From the NCBI RefSeq assembly GCF_029868325.1, contig NZ_JARWNW010000233.1:1-64000 (forward strand): a stretch of DNA of 64,000 nt, read 5' to 3'. Shown piece by piece: positions 48,107 through 56,709 of this stretch (position 1 is the stretch's first letter; each line of letters begins with the position of its first letter). The notes under the pieces were generated by a model. The model ran no database searches, was not told where the DNA came from, and saw nothing but the letters and a program-made list of their open reading frames with translations. The position numbers were made by a program, and so were the translations under genes. Source of the stretch: Nocardia carnea. Its GTDB lineage: Bacteria > Actinomycetota > Actinomycetes > Mycobacteriales > Mycobacteriaceae.

Positions 48107-48270
48107 ATTCGATCACCGTTCTTCCGGGAGGAAGGAATTCTCTGAGGTGGAGAGGTATGTGCTGCTGAGGACATTACCAATCGGCTGCCCAGCGGCGGTC
48201 CTCCGATACACGAACAGGCCGGGATCCGGACAGCTGTTGTGCGCACGGTGGAGGCGGCCAGGGCGTGTTC

Positions 48271-48900
48271 TCACTCGTCGGAGCCGAGCCCGATGGCCAG
48301 TATGGCGAGCGGGTCGTGCCCAGGGGAAACGACTGCCGGATCGAGGTTTCGGAGACGGTCGTCATCGAACCCGGCTACGAGGACGGCACCGAGCCCGGCC
48401 TCGGTGGCTTGTAAATAGATGTTCTGGCTCGCGTGACCGGCTTCCAGCCACACATAGCGTTCGCCGCGCCGGCCCGTCGGCGGCTGGTCCGTGAAGTGGT
48501 GGTTGGCCGAGTCGATATCGCCGGTCAGAAGCAATAGCGCGGCGGCCTGTTTCAGCCATTGGTAGTCGACCAGAGTGGTCTCGGCGACGATGTCACGATG
48601 GTCACCGACGGCGATCAGATGCAGGTGATCGGATTCAGCGTCGTAGGTGTAGGCCCCCGCAGCCAGACCGTCGACGTTGCCCGCAACAACCGACAGCGTC
48701 AGCGGATACAGCGCATGCGCGGAGGGGCACACGCGGTGTCCGTCTGCCGTGTGCCCCTGGCCCGCCCACAATATGGACGCCAGGGCGTCGAGGCTCAGTG
48801 AACCAGCCGAGAAGCTGCGGGTGCTTCGCCGCCGCCACAACAATGTCCTGAACGGGCTTTGCTTTCCCGGTGTTCTCAGCGGAACCACATGCTCGGTCAT
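48271..48900 (-). CDS. SagB/ThcOx-type nitroreductase-family protein
   Basis: A 209-residue FMN-fold protein: LLWRRRSTRSFSAGSLSLDALASILWAGQG at the start, HALYPLTLSVVAGNVDGLAAGAYTYDAESDHLHLI in the middle and EAGHASQNIYLQATEAGLGAVLVAGFDDDRL at the end. This is the SagB-type dehydrogenase pattern (oxidation of azolines in peptide natural products). No YcaO, LanB-like or precursor peptide gene is seen, so a general nitroreductase role is equally possible. It is followed by the SDR-DUF2867 gene and preceded by an ABC ATPase on the same strand. Confidence 0.8.
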   Translation of the reverse strand: MTEHVVPLRTPGKQSPFRTLLWRRRSTRSFSAGSLSLDALASILWAGQGHTADGHRVCPSAHALYPLTLSVVAGNVDGLAAGAYTYDAESDHLHLIAVGDHRDIVAETTLVDYQWLKQAAALLLLTGDIDSANHHFTDQPPTGRRGERYVWLEAGHASQNIYLQATEAGLGAVLVAGFDDDRLRNLDPAVVSPGHDPLAILAIGLGSDE

Positions 48901-48926
48901 CGCCCCATTCGATCACGGCATATGTT

Positions 48927-49661
48927 TCACAGACCGGATCGGACGAGGGCCCGTATCTGTGCGTCGTCCGATCGGGCGAGTTGCGCCGGTGATCCGGCCG
49001 CCAGTACACGTCCAGCGTGCATGATCACCATTCGGTCGGCGAATCCGCCGGCGATCAGCATCGGTACATCGTTGCTGATGGTGAGGACAGCGGCGCCGGA
49101 GTCGGCGTAGTCGCGTAGCGATTTCCACACGTGGTACGCGGTTTCCCGGTCGAGGGAGGCGGCGGGACTGTCCGCGATGAGAACGGCAGGTGCGGGGATC
49201 AGCGCGGCGGCGAGTGCGGCTCGCTGGATCTGCCCGCCCGAATTCTCGTGCGGGAGCAGGTCCGCGGCGTATTCCGGGTAGTGGGCGGCAGCACACGCCT
49301 GCTGGACGGTCCATGCGCGGTGGCGCTGTTCCAGTTCCCGGAGCTGTGCGCCAACGGTCTTGCCGGGGTCGAACGCGGTGACACCTTCCTGCGGGACGTA
49401 GCCGACGGTTCCGCCACGTAATTCCGGCCAGCCGTCACCCGGTACGACCTCGCCGTTGATCAGGACCTCTCCTCGGCTCTGCGCCGTGCCGGGCAAATGG
49501 CCGGTGAGCGCGTAGGCAACCATCGTCTTACCGGCGCCGGGACCGCCGAGTAGCGCAGTGATCAGGCCGCGTGGCACAAGCAGATCCACCGTGGTGAGGA
49601 CGGTTTCGCTCCATCGGCCCGTATCGACGTGGACGGTGCAGGAACGTAGTTCAGCGGTCAT
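48927..49661 (-). CDS. Degenerate OppD/NikD-like ABC ATPase
   Basis: A 244-residue ABC nucleotide-binding protein. Walker A GGPGAGKT (39-46) and the Q-loop Gln91 are intact, and the signature is NSGGQ (140-144). After the Walker B strand (AVLIAD, D164) the catalytic Glu is replaced by Ser165, and the H-loop His position is Asn197 (ISNDVP). Loss of both usually abolishes hydrolysis while ATP binding is kept. No permease or substrate-binding protein is adjacent. ATG 49661 is the first Met after the IclR stop, 17 bp away, so it is co-transcribed with iclR. A regulatory or vestigial role is likely. Confidence 0.8.
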   Translation of the reverse strand: MTAELRSCTVHVDTGRWSETVLTTVDLLVPRGLITALLGGPGAGKTMVAYALTGHLPGTAQSRGEVLINGEVVPGDGWPELRGGTVGYVPQEGVTAFDPGKTVGAQLRELEQRHRAWTVQQACAAAHYPEYAADLLPHENSGGQIQRAALAAALIPAPAVLIADSPAASLDRETAYHVWKSLRDYADSGAAVLTISNDVPMLIAGGFADRMVIMHAGRVLAAGSPAQLARSDDAQIRALVRSGL

Positions 49662-49678
49662 GGACTGGCGTTCCGTTC

Positions 49679-50446
49679 TCAAGCGTTGGTTTGGGCGCGC
49701 CGGGCAAGAATAGAGGCGATACCCGCAGCGGCCGCCTGGACCGAGGACGCGTGGGTTTCCGGGCGGAAGCGGGTGACCGGGCCGGTGACCGAGATCGCCG
49801 CGGGTGGCTCGTCGCTGCCGTCGAGGATGGGGGCGGCGACGCAGGCGATGCCGATGGTCGATTCCTCGTGTTCGAAGGTGACCCCGGATTCCAATGCCTG
49901 TGCCAATTGGGCGCGCAGCAGCCCCGGGGCCACCACGGTACGAGGTGTACGGCGGACCAGCGGACCCGTGAGGATACGGTCGATGGTTTCGGGGCCGGAA
50001 TGGGCGAGGAGGGATTTGCCGATCGCGGTGCAGTACAGCGGCATCCGGCCGCCGATGCGGGAGGGGGAGCGGGCCTGGCGGTGGCCGCCGATTTTGCTGA
50101 TGTAGACCACTTCGTCGCCGTCGCGGACACCGAGGTGCACGGTTTCGCTGGTCCGGGTGAACAGGTCCTGGAGGAAGGGCACCGCGACCTCGAGCAGGGT
50201 GCGTTCAGTGGCCGCGCGCATACCCAGTTCGAACAGGCCGCGGCCGAGGCGGTAACCGTCGGGGGAGGCGCTGAGCAGGCGGGCCGCGACCAGATCGCGG
50301 CTCATCCGGTGCACGGTGGCCTTCGGCAGGCCGGTGCGCCGGGTGAGCTCGGACAGTCCGACGGCCTGATCCTCGACACCGAACGCCTCCAGGATCAGTA
50401 GGGCGCGGCCCAGGACGGACCGGTCGTCGAGCTGTCGTTCCGGCAT
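49679..50446 (-). CDS. IclR-family regulator
   Basis: A 255-residue IclR protein. The winged helix is GLSELTRRTGLPKATVHRMSRDLVAARLLSASPDGYRLGRGLFELG (~30-75). The effector domain shows ETVHLGVRDGDEVVYISKIGGHRQ, MPLYCTAIGKSLLAHS and IACVAAPILDGSDEPPAAISVTGP. A 39-bp element 20 bp before the start recurs 869 bp away upstream of the oxopentenoate-hydratase operon; that is the classic arrangement for an IclR protein controlling aromatic or sterol ring catabolism. GAGGAAGAGCGCC precedes the ATG. Confidence 0.9.
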   Translation of the reverse strand: MPERQLDDRSVLGRALLILEAFGVEDQAVGLSELTRRTGLPKATVHRMSRDLVAARLLSASPDGYRLGRGLFELGMRAATERTLLEVAVPFLQDLFTRTSETVHLGVRDGDEVVYISKIGGHRQARSPSRIGGRMPLYCTAIGKSLLAHSGPETIDRILTGPLVRRTPRTVVAPGLLRAQLAQALESGVTFEHEESTIGIACVAAPILDGSDEPPAAISVTGPVTRFRPETHASSVQAAAAGIASILARRAQTNA

Positions 50447-50465
50447 GGCGCTCTTCCTCGTGGAC

Positions 50466-50504
50466 GGTCCGTTCAGTGGACCATTCTACTGCTGAGCTGC
50501 GACG
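50466..50504. promoter_or_regulatory. IclR operator copy 1
   Basis: GGTCC-GTTCAGT-GGACC is an inverted repeat, followed by ATTCTACTGCTGAGCTGC. It lies just upstream of the minus-strand iclR gene and matches a second copy at 51335-51373 at 32 of 39 positions. Confidence 0.75.
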
Positions 50505-50603
50505 CGGCGTTCTGGCGTGCCACCGGAAGTGCGGCCCCGACAGGTCTAGGGTGAGGGCAGTATCGCCTGTCCCGCCTGTGCTCGGCAGTCGAGAGGAGTG
50601 CCC

Positions 50604-51227
50604 GTGAACGGCATCATCGTCGCGGTGGTCGGTGCGCTGCTGTGCTTCTACGGCATCCGGTCGGTCCATCTGGGGATCCTGGCGATCGGATTCGGGATCG
50701 GCTGGCTGATCGCCGACCTGGTCAACGCCTCTTTCTGGTGGTTACTGCTGACGGGGTTGATCGGCGCGATCTCGGCGTGGGTGGTGACCTCGCTGATCTT
50801 CCGTTTCGCCTCGTATTTCATCGGTGGCCTCACCGGCGCGATGATCGGCACCAAGTTGGCGACGGTGCTCCAGCCCGGCGACAAGAACTGGGCGCTGAGC
50901 ATGGTTGTGGCGCTCGCGGTATGCGTGGCCGGCGCGTTTCTCGCGGAGAAGTTCCGGGCTCGTGCCCTGCTGTGGCTCACCTCGATCGGCGGTGCCGGCA
51001 TGGTGCTCAGTGGCGTCGCGCGGATGAGCGATTCGCTGGCGTTCCTGCGCGACCCGGAACCCGGGTGGCAGCAGGTCACCTCGACGCTGGCCTGGATCGC
51101 GCTGTCGGTCCTCGGCTGGGTCACGCAGCGCCACCTGTTCGCCGAGAAGCTGGGGATCCAGCACCTGGTCGTCGACCGGGACGAAACAGACCAGGGTCAG
51201 CGCGACGGGGGTGCGGCCGCGAGTTGA
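50604..51227 (+). CDS. Multi-pass membrane protein (DUF4203/TMEM198-like)
   Basis: About 207 residues with six or seven hydrophobic segments: GIIVAVVGALLCFYGI, LGILAIGFGIGWLIADLV, WWLLLTGLIGAISAWVVTSL, YFIGGLTGAMIGTKLATVL, WALSMVVALAVCVAGAFLAEKF, LWLTSIGGAGMVLSGVARM, TLAWIALSVLGWVTQRHLF. The glycine-rich repeated hairpins resemble DUF4203/TMEM198-type proteins. GTG 50604 follows GAGAGGAG. It sits between iclR and the catabolic operon but points away from iclR; function unknown. Confidence 0.7.
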   Translation: MNGIIVAVVGALLCFYGIRSVHLGILAIGFGIGWLIADLVNASFWWLLLTGLIGAISAWVVTSLIFRFASYFIGGLTGAMIGTKLATVLQPGDKNWALSMVVALAVCVAGAFLAEKFRARALLWLTSIGGAGMVLSGVARMSDSLAFLRDPEPGWQQVTSTLAWIALSVLGWVTQRHLFAEKLGIQHLVVDRDETDQGQRDGGAAAS

Positions 51228-51334
51228 TCCGCGCTCGCGATCGTGCGAGTGCAGCGGTGCTGTCGGACCGATCCGGTGCCGTATGACCTAGATGCGGCGG
51301 GCTTGTCGGCGCCATCTCCCTTTCTCGCTCCGGT

Positions 51335-51373
51335 GGTCCAGTCAGTGGACCATTCCGCTGTTCAGCTGCGGCG
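51335..51373. promoter_or_regulatory. IclR operator copy 2, before catabolic operon
   Basis: GGTCC-AGTCAGT-GGACC then ATTCCGCTGTTCAGCTGC matches the element in front of iclR. It is ~50 bp before the hydratase start and predicts control of the hydratase-dehydrogenase-aldolase operon by IclR. Confidence 0.75.
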
Positions 51374-51422
51374 TGAGGGTGTGCACTGGTAGCACCCAAC
51401 GATGAGGAGAACGGAGGTCGTG

Positions 51423-52265
51423 GTGGCAACCACTGTCGACAGCACCAGCGCGTCCGGTGTCGACGAGTCCATCGTCGCCCGCGCCGCGCAGCGTCTGATC
51501 ACCGCCGCGGAGACCCGCGAAACCTGTGCGCCCCTGCGTGACGGATTGATCAGTCCCGACGACGTCGCCACGGCCTACCGGATCCAGGAGCGGTTCAATG
51601 CCGCCCGGGTCACCGCGGGCGTCACGGTGGTCGGGCGCAAAATCGGTGCCACCTCGCAGGCCGTCCAGCAGCAGCTGGGTGTGGACCAGCCCGATTTCGG
51701 GGTGCTGTTCTCCGATATGGCCTATACCGACGGTGACGTGATCCCGATCGACCGGCTGCTGCAGCCCAAGGCCGAGGCCGAGGTCGCCTTCCTCCTGGGC
51801 GCGGACCTCGCCGAGGGGCCGCTCGATATCGCCCAGTGCCGGGCGGCGGTCGCCGAGGCGATGGCCGCGCTGGAGATCGTCGACAGCCGGATCACCGACT
51901 GGAACATCTCCTTCGCCGACACCGTCGCCGACAACGCCTCGAGCGGGCTCTATGTGCTCGGCACCGAGCGCCGCACTCTCGACGACTTCGATCCCATCGA
52001 CGTCACCATGAGCATGAGCATCGATGGTGAAGAAGTCTCCACCGGTAACGGCGCTGCCTGCCTCGGCGACCCGCTCAACGCCCTGTCCTGGCTCGCGCAG
52101 CAGGCCCGCACCTTCGGTGAACCGCTGCGCGCCGGCCAGGTGATCCTCTCCGGTGCGCTCGGCCCGATGCGGCCGCTGCACCCCGGCGCCACCGTCACCG
52201 CCGCCATTTCCGGCCTCGGGACGGTTTCGGCTTCCTTCACCACCGCTTCGGAGGTCTCCCAATGA
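51423..52265 (+). CDS. 2-keto-4-pentenoate hydratase
   Basis: A ~280-residue hydratase of the MhpD/BphH/HsaE family. [80 protein letters not shown] carry the substrate and metal ligands. It adds water to 2-oxopent-4-enoate to give 4-hydroxy-2-oxovalerate, after meta-cleavage of catechols or sterol rings. GGAGG at 51413-51417 favours GTG 51423 over 51420. Its stop overlaps the dehydrogenase start (ATGA). Confidence 0.9.
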   Translation: MATTVDSTSASGVDESIVARAAQRLITAAETRETCAPLRDGLISPDDVATAYRIQERFNAARVTAGVTVVGRKIGATSQAVQQQLGVDQPDFGVLFSDMAYTDGDVIPIDRLLQPKAEAEVAFLLGADLAEGPLDIAQCRAAVAEAMAALEIVDSRITDWNISFADTVADNASSGLYVLGTERRTLDDFDPIDVTMSMSIDGEEVSTGNGAACLGDPLNALSWLAQQARTFGEPLRAGQVILSGALGPMRPLHPGATVTAAISGLGTVSASFTTASEVSQ

Positions 52266-53224
52266 GTGACAACAACAAACGCACCAAGGTCGCGATCATC
52301 GGGTCGGGAAATATCGGCACCGATCTGATGATCAAGGTCATGCGGCATTCCCGGTTCCTGGAAATGGGCGCGATGGTCGGTATCGATCCCGCGTCCGACG
52401 GTCTGGCCCGCGCCGCCCGCATGAAGGTCCCGACCACCCATGAGGGTGTCGAAGGCCTGATCGCGCTGCCGAATTTCGACGAGATCGATATCGTCTTCGA
52501 CGCCACCTCGGCGAAGGCGCACGAGCAGAACCACGCCCGGCTGGCCCCCCTGGGTAAACGCCTGATCGACCTGACACCCGCCGCGATCGGCCCGTTCGTG
52601 GTGCCGCCGGTGAACCTCGAGGAGCATCTCGGGGCGCAGAACGTGAACATGGTGACCTGCGGTGGCCAGGCCACCATCCCGATCGTGGCCGCGGTGTCGC
52701 GGGTCGTGCCGGTACCCTACGCCGAGATCGTCGCGTCCATCGCCTCGAAATCCGCCGGGCCGGGAACGCGCGCCAATATCGACGAGTTCACCGAGACCAC
52801 CGCGCACGCCATCGAAACCGTGGGCGGTGCCGAACGCGGTAAAGCGGTGATCATCCTGAATCCGGCCGAACCGCCGCTGATCATGCGCGATACGGTGTTC
52901 TGCCTGGTCAACGCCCCCGACGAGGATTCCCATGCACAGATCAAGGCGTCGGTGCTGAAGATGGTCGACGATGTGGCGGCCTATGTGCCGGGTTACCGCC
53001 TCAAGCAGGAAGTGCAGATCGACCCGATCCCGCAGGATCAGCCGGTGCACACTCTGCTCGCCAAGGACAACGCCCTGTTCCCGACCCACCGTGTATCGGT
53101 GTTCCTCGAGGTCGAGGGCGCGGCCCACTACCTGCCCGCCTATGCCGGCAACCTCGACATCATGACCTCGGCCGGTCTGCAGGTCGCGGAGCGGATCGCG
53201 CAGAACAGCCAGGAGACCGCATGA
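52262..53224 (+). CDS. Acetaldehyde dehydrogenase (acylating)
   Basis: A 320-residue enzyme of the DmpF/BphJ/HsaG family. The Rossmann loop is [17 protein letters not shown]; the catalytic Cys is in [44 protein letters not shown] and [21 protein letters not shown] follow. It takes acetaldehyde or propanal from the aldolase by channelling and makes acetyl- or propanoyl-CoA with NAD. It is translationally coupled to the hydratase by a 4-bp overlap. An inverted repeat covers its stop codon. Confidence 0.94.
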   Translation: MSDNNKRTKVAIIGSGNIGTDLMIKVMRHSRFLEMGAMVGIDPASDGLARAARMKVPTTHEGVEGLIALPNFDEIDIVFDATSAKAHEQNHARLAPLGKRLIDLTPAAIGPFVVPPVNLEEHLGAQNVNMVTCGGQATIPIVAAVSRVVPVPYAEIVASIASKSAGPGTRANIDEFTETTAHAIETVGGAERGKAVIILNPAEPPLIMRDTVFCLVNAPDEDSHAQIKASVLKMVDDVAAYVPGYRLKQEVQIDPIPQDQPVHTLLAKDNALFPTHRVSVFLEVEGAAHYLPAYAGNLDIMTSAGLQVAERIAQNSQETA

Positions 53225-53278
53225 GCGAGTGCCCGGAGGCGGTAGCGGAGCGTAACCACGCAGGGCCCTCGCTCATGC
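53219..53278. repeat. Long inverted repeat inside the catabolic operon
   Basis: GCATGAGCGAG at 53219-53229 and CTCGCTCATGC at 53268-53278 pair perfectly. After one mismatch GCCC and GGGC add four more pairs; the loop is 28 nt. The left arm contains the stop codon of the acetaldehyde dehydrogenase. It may be an mRNA-stabilising or partial termination structure, or a dispersed palindromic repeat. Confidence 0.7.
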
Positions 53279-53300
53279 CAATAGACAAGGAGAATGCTCG

Positions 53301-54344
53301 ATGAGCTCGACGGACACGCCCTCGGTTTTCGTTCAGGATGTGACCCTGCGCGACGGCATGCACGCCATCCGCCACCGCATCACCCCGGAGAACGTGGGCA
53401 AGATCGTGGCCGCGCTCGACGCCGCGGGTGTCGACGCCATCGAGGTCGCGCACGGTGACGGGATCGCCGGTGGTTCGGTGAACTACGGGCCGGGTTCGCA
53501 CAGCGACTGGGCCTGGCTCGAGGCCGCCGCCGCGAATATCAAGAACGCCCGGCTGACCAGCCTGTTGCTGCCCGGTGTCGGCACCGCCGAGGATCTGCGG
53601 CGTGCGTGGGGTCTGGGTGTGCGGTCGGTGCGGGTCGCGACCCACTGCACCGAGGCCGATGTCGCCGCCCAGCACATCGCGACCGCCCGCGAGATCGGGA
53701 TGGACGTCTCGGGCTTCCTGATGATGAGCCATATGGCCGAACCGGCCCAACTGGCCGAGCAGGCGAAACTCATGGAGAGCTACGGCGCGCACTGCGTCTA
53801 CGTCACCGATTCCGGTGGCCGCCTCACCATGAACGGTGTGCGCGACCGGATCCACGCCTACCGCGATGTGCTGGATCCGAATACCGAGCTCGGTATCCAC
53901 GCGCACGAGAATCTGTCGCTGTCGGTGGCCAACTCGGTGGTGGCCGTCGAGAACGGTGTCACCCGGGTCGATGCCTCGCTGGCCGGCCACGGTGCGGGCG
54001 CAGGTAACACCCCGATCGAGGCGTTCGTGGCGGTCGCCGATGTGCTCGGCTGGAAGCACGGCTGCGATGTCTTCGCCCTGCAGGACGCCGCCGACGATCT
54101 GGTCCGGCCGCTGCAGGACCGGCCGGTGCGGGTGGACCGCGAAACCCTCACCCTCGGTTACGCCGGTGTCTATTCCAGCTTCCTGCGGCACGCGGAAGCG
54201 GCGAGCGAACGCTACGGCATCGACGTGCGCACCCTGCTCATGGAGGCCGGGCGCCGGCGGCTCGTGGGCGGCCAGGAGGACATGATCGTCGATATCGCGT
54301 TGACGATGGTGGCCGAGCGGGACGGGGAGAAGCAGGCCGTCTGA
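53301..54344 (+). CDS. dmpG: 4-hydroxy-2-oxovalerate aldolase
   Basis: A 347-residue HMGL-like aldolase of the DmpG/BphI/HsaF family. [15 protein letters not shown] opens with the metal-binding Asp and Arg; [29 protein letters not shown] (metal His pair) and [24 protein letters not shown] follow, then the C-terminal communication domain that docks with the dehydrogenase. It splits 4-hydroxy-2-oxo acids into pyruvate and an aldehyde. AAGGAG precedes ATG 53301. It completes the hydratase-dehydrogenase-aldolase set. Whether the pathway serves catechols or sterols is not settled by these genes alone. Confidence 0.95.
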   Translation: MSSTDTPSVFVQDVTLRDGMHAIRHRITPENVGKIVAALDAAGVDAIEVAHGDGIAGGSVNYGPGSHSDWAWLEAAAANIKNARLTSLLLPGVGTAEDLRRAWGLGVRSVRVATHCTEADVAAQHIATAREIGMDVSGFLMMSHMAEPAQLAEQAKLMESYGAHCVYVTDSGGRLTMNGVRDRIHAYRDVLDPNTELGIHAHENLSLSVANSVVAVENGVTRVDASLAGHGAGAGNTPIEAFVAVADVLGWKHGCDVFALQDAADDLVRPLQDRPVRVDRETLTLGYAGVYSSFLRHAEAASERYGIDVRTLLMEAGRRRLVGGQEDMIVDIALTMVAERDGEKQAV

Positions 54345-54582
54345 TTTGCCGGGGTCGCCGGAGGGGGCGCGTCGTAACGCGTTCCCCCGGCGACCTTTTG
54401 CGTTCTTCCGCCGACCGCGCCGGGCCCCGGCGTCCTTCCTGGCTGCCACAGCTCCTCGACGCCGACGATCCGGATCTCGGCGCATCCGGGCCCGGAAAAA
54501 GCTTGTCAAAGTCGCCCGGGATAGTCGTCAAGGTTCTGTGAGGAACCGGAGCCGCCGGTGAGATAGCGAAAAAGCTTGCCGG

Positions 54583-56439
54583 GTGGGTATTTTCGACTTG
54601 GATTTCACCGGGGCGGATGCCGGAAGCCTGATCGGTGGCGCCTTGGCCGGTGGGTTCCTCGGGCCGCCGGGCGCATTCCTCGGGGCCATGGCCGGATCCT
54701 TCGTCGGCGGAATCCTGGTCGACGACAAGAATATGGGCGATGCGGTGGAGGAAGCCGTCGTCGCCGGTATCGGCGGTGTAGGCGGAGCCTGGGGGGCCAA
54801 CCTGGCCGGGAAGCTCGTCAAAGAGGGGGTGGAAAAGGGGCTTACCCGGGCCGCCGACGACGGGATCGCCGGTGCGGTCAAACGGCATGTGGACCATAAG
54901 GCGGGGTTGGTTCTGGTGCACGGGCCCAAACGGGAGGGTGGGCTGCTGGCCGCGCTGGGCGGTGGTTTCGGCGCCTACGCGGTGTCCCCGCAGTCCCCGC
55001 AGGCCGTATCGATCGACACCACCGATATCGGGAACGGTAGCTGTCCGGCGGCGATGTCGAATCTGCGGATGCCCGCCGAACTCACCGGGGCCAGTGCCGT
55101 CGGCGAAATGTATCTGGGGCTGCCCGGTTATCTCTGCTCGGTGTGGAAGAGCTTCGGCGACGGTGAGCGAACCGCCCCGCCCGCACCGGAACTACCGGAA
55201 AAGGCACACGGTACCGAGACCGCGGGCGTGCCCGAATACGCGAAGAAGGCGGAGCAGCTCAACACCGTGATGGCCGGGTTCGCCGAGCTCGACACCAAAG
55301 CCGTGCAGCTGATCGCCGACGGTGCGGGCCGGATCTCCGAGGAAGGGCAGCTGGCGGTCGGCGCGCTCATCGACACCGTCAACGCCCGGGCCGGTGAAGC
55401 CCTGCCGCCGGATACGTCGGTGCCGGCGTATGCGCTCGAAATCGTGAACGATGCCTTCGGGCAGGGCCGGGAAATCCTGGCGCAAGCGATTACCGCGAAC
55501 CAGCAGGTCTCCGGTGCGGTCCAAGGGCTCACCGAGCGGCTCGACGCTTTGCAGCAGGAGTTCGACGAGCATATGAGCGGACATACGCCGGGAGTCCCGG
55601 TGCCACCCGGCCCCTCGGAGGTAGCACCCCCCGGCGTGCCGGCGCCTCCCGGGACGCCGGGCGCCACACCGTATCCCGGGTCCCCGGGCGTGACACCGCA
55701 ATACCCCGGAACCCCAGGCGAGACACCACAGGACTCCGGGCCACCGCAGAACTCCGGAACACCGGAGGACACGCCGTCCGATCAGCAAGGGGTGCCCGGC
55801 TCCCCACCGCTCGGCACGTCCGCCGGCGAGGAGGCGCCGGGAACGGTGCCGGCGCCACCGGGCGGGTATACGACGCCCGGTATGGACGAAATCGTCGCGT
55901 CCGGCGTATCGACGACAACGTGGACCCGGCCTCCCGAGGAGCGGTCCGGGGAGCCGGGCGCCGCCGATCCGCAGTCGCCGGAGACAAGTGCGGTCACGCT
56001 GGTGGCCGGTTCGGTGCCACCCGGAGTCCTGGTTGCGCCGTCCGCCTATCCCGCCTCGATACCCGCGACCACAACGGGACCGGCGGCCACGACAGGACCG
56101 GCGACCACGACAGGACCGGCGACCACGACAGGACCGGCGACCACGACAGGACCGGCGACCACCTCAGGACCGGCGACCACCTCAGGACCGGCGACCACGA
56201 CAGGGCCCGCGCCGGTCACCGCGACCGGCGCGGTTCCTGTCGCCGCAGTCCCGGGCCGTACGCCATGGACCGACCCAGGTCGGACCGCACCGGTTGCCGG
56301 CTATGCGCTCGCGCCGGTGAACCGCGGGCTCCCGGCCGAATCCCAGCGGTCGCCTGGGATATCCGTACCTGCGGAAGAAATGCACTCCGCCGACTCCGAC
56401 TCCGGTGCGTTGCCGGTGGAGGCGGCCCCGCGGGCGTGA
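54583..56439 (+). CDS. Glycine-zipper protein with Pro/Thr-rich repeat tail
   Basis: A 618-residue protein of unknown family. Residues ~15-70 are glycine-rich hydrophobic (IGGALAGGFLGPPGAFLGAMAGSFVGGIL), a glycine-zipper membrane-active stretch; ~100-330 form a compact soluble part with a helical ...EYAKKAEQLNTVMAGFAELDTKAVQLIADGAG... resembling WXG-like bundles. From ~340 onward it is Pro/Gly/Thr-rich and low complexity, with eight tandem copies of the hexapeptide Ala-Thr-Thr-Thr-Gly-Pro near residues 495-542. No Sec signal is seen; type VII secretion or membrane insertion is possible. GTG 54583 has a weak ribosome site. Confidence 0.65.
   Translation: MGIFDLDFTGADAGSLIGGALAGGFLGPPGAFLGAMAGSFVGGILVDDKNMGDAVEEAVVAGIGGVGGAWGANLAGKLVKEGVEKGLTRAADDGIAGAVKRHVDHKAGLVLVHGPKREGGLLAALGGGFGAYAVSPQSPQAVSIDTTDIGNGSCPAAMSNLRMPAELTGASAVGEMYLGLPGYLCSVWKSFGDGERTAPPAPELPEKAHGTETAGVPEYAKKAEQLNTVMAGFAELDTKAVQLIADGAGRISEEGQLAVGALIDTVNARAGEALPPDTSVPAYALEIVNDAFGQGREILAQAITANQQVSGAVQGLTERLDALQQEFDEHMSGHTPGVPVPPGPSEVAPPGVPAPPGTPGATPYPGSPGVTPQYPGTPGETPQDSGPPQNSGTPEDTPSDQQGVPGSPPLGTSAGEEAPGTVPAPPGGYTTPGMDEIVASGVSTTTWTRPPEERSGEPGAADPQSPETSAVTLVAGSVPPGVLVAPSAYPASIPATTTGPAATTGPATTTGPATTTGPATTTGPATTSGPATTSGPATTTGPAPVTATGAVPVAAVPGRTPWTDPGRTAPVAGYALAPVNRGLPAESQRSPGISVPAEEMHSADSDSGALPVEAAPRA
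56065..56208. repeat. Eight 18-bp tandem repeats, in frame
   Basis: Eight near-identical units of the type GCGACCACGACAGGACCG, each encoding Ala-Thr-Thr-Thr/Ser-Gly-Pro. Units 3-5 are identical and units 6-7 share a CTC variant, indicating recent slippage or gene conversion. Copy number probably varies between strains. Confidence 0.88.
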
Positions 56440-56502
56440 TAACCGCACCGGTTCGCGGCACGTGGGCGGAACAGCGCCGTCCTGTGGGACTGGGGGCGCC
56501 GA

Positions 56503-56610
56503 TTTGTGGTGGTTGGGGTTGGAGCGGCGGTGGTCTGTGGGTGTGGGGTGCGCGGGTTTGTGGTGGTTGGGGTTGGAGCGGCGGTGGTCTGTGGGTGTGG
56601 GGTGCGCCGG
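56503..56610. repeat. Two copies of a G-rich 54-bp tandem repeat
   Basis: Copies 56503-56556 and 56557-56610 differ at one base; a partial third follows. The plus strand is G-rich (GGTGGTTGGGGTTGG) and could fold as a G-quadruplex. It lies between two convergent genes and encodes no recognisable product. Confidence 0.8.
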
Positions 56611-56709
56611 TTTGGGGTTGGCTGGGCACGGAACTGCCGCCTCCTGTGGGGCCGGGGCGGCGGGTTTCGTGGCGGCAGGTTCTCTCGTGGGGGCGGGACC
56701 TGCACGTGC

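Noticed and set aside
48271-48900. Azoline-peptide (thiopeptide-like) biosynthesis cluster
   Set aside because: Only the SagB-type protein is present. There is no YcaO cyclodehydratase, precursor peptide or transporter pair.
56065-56208. CRISPR-like repeat array
   Set aside because: The 18-bp units are contiguous without spacers and encode an in-frame hexapeptide repeat; no cas genes are present.
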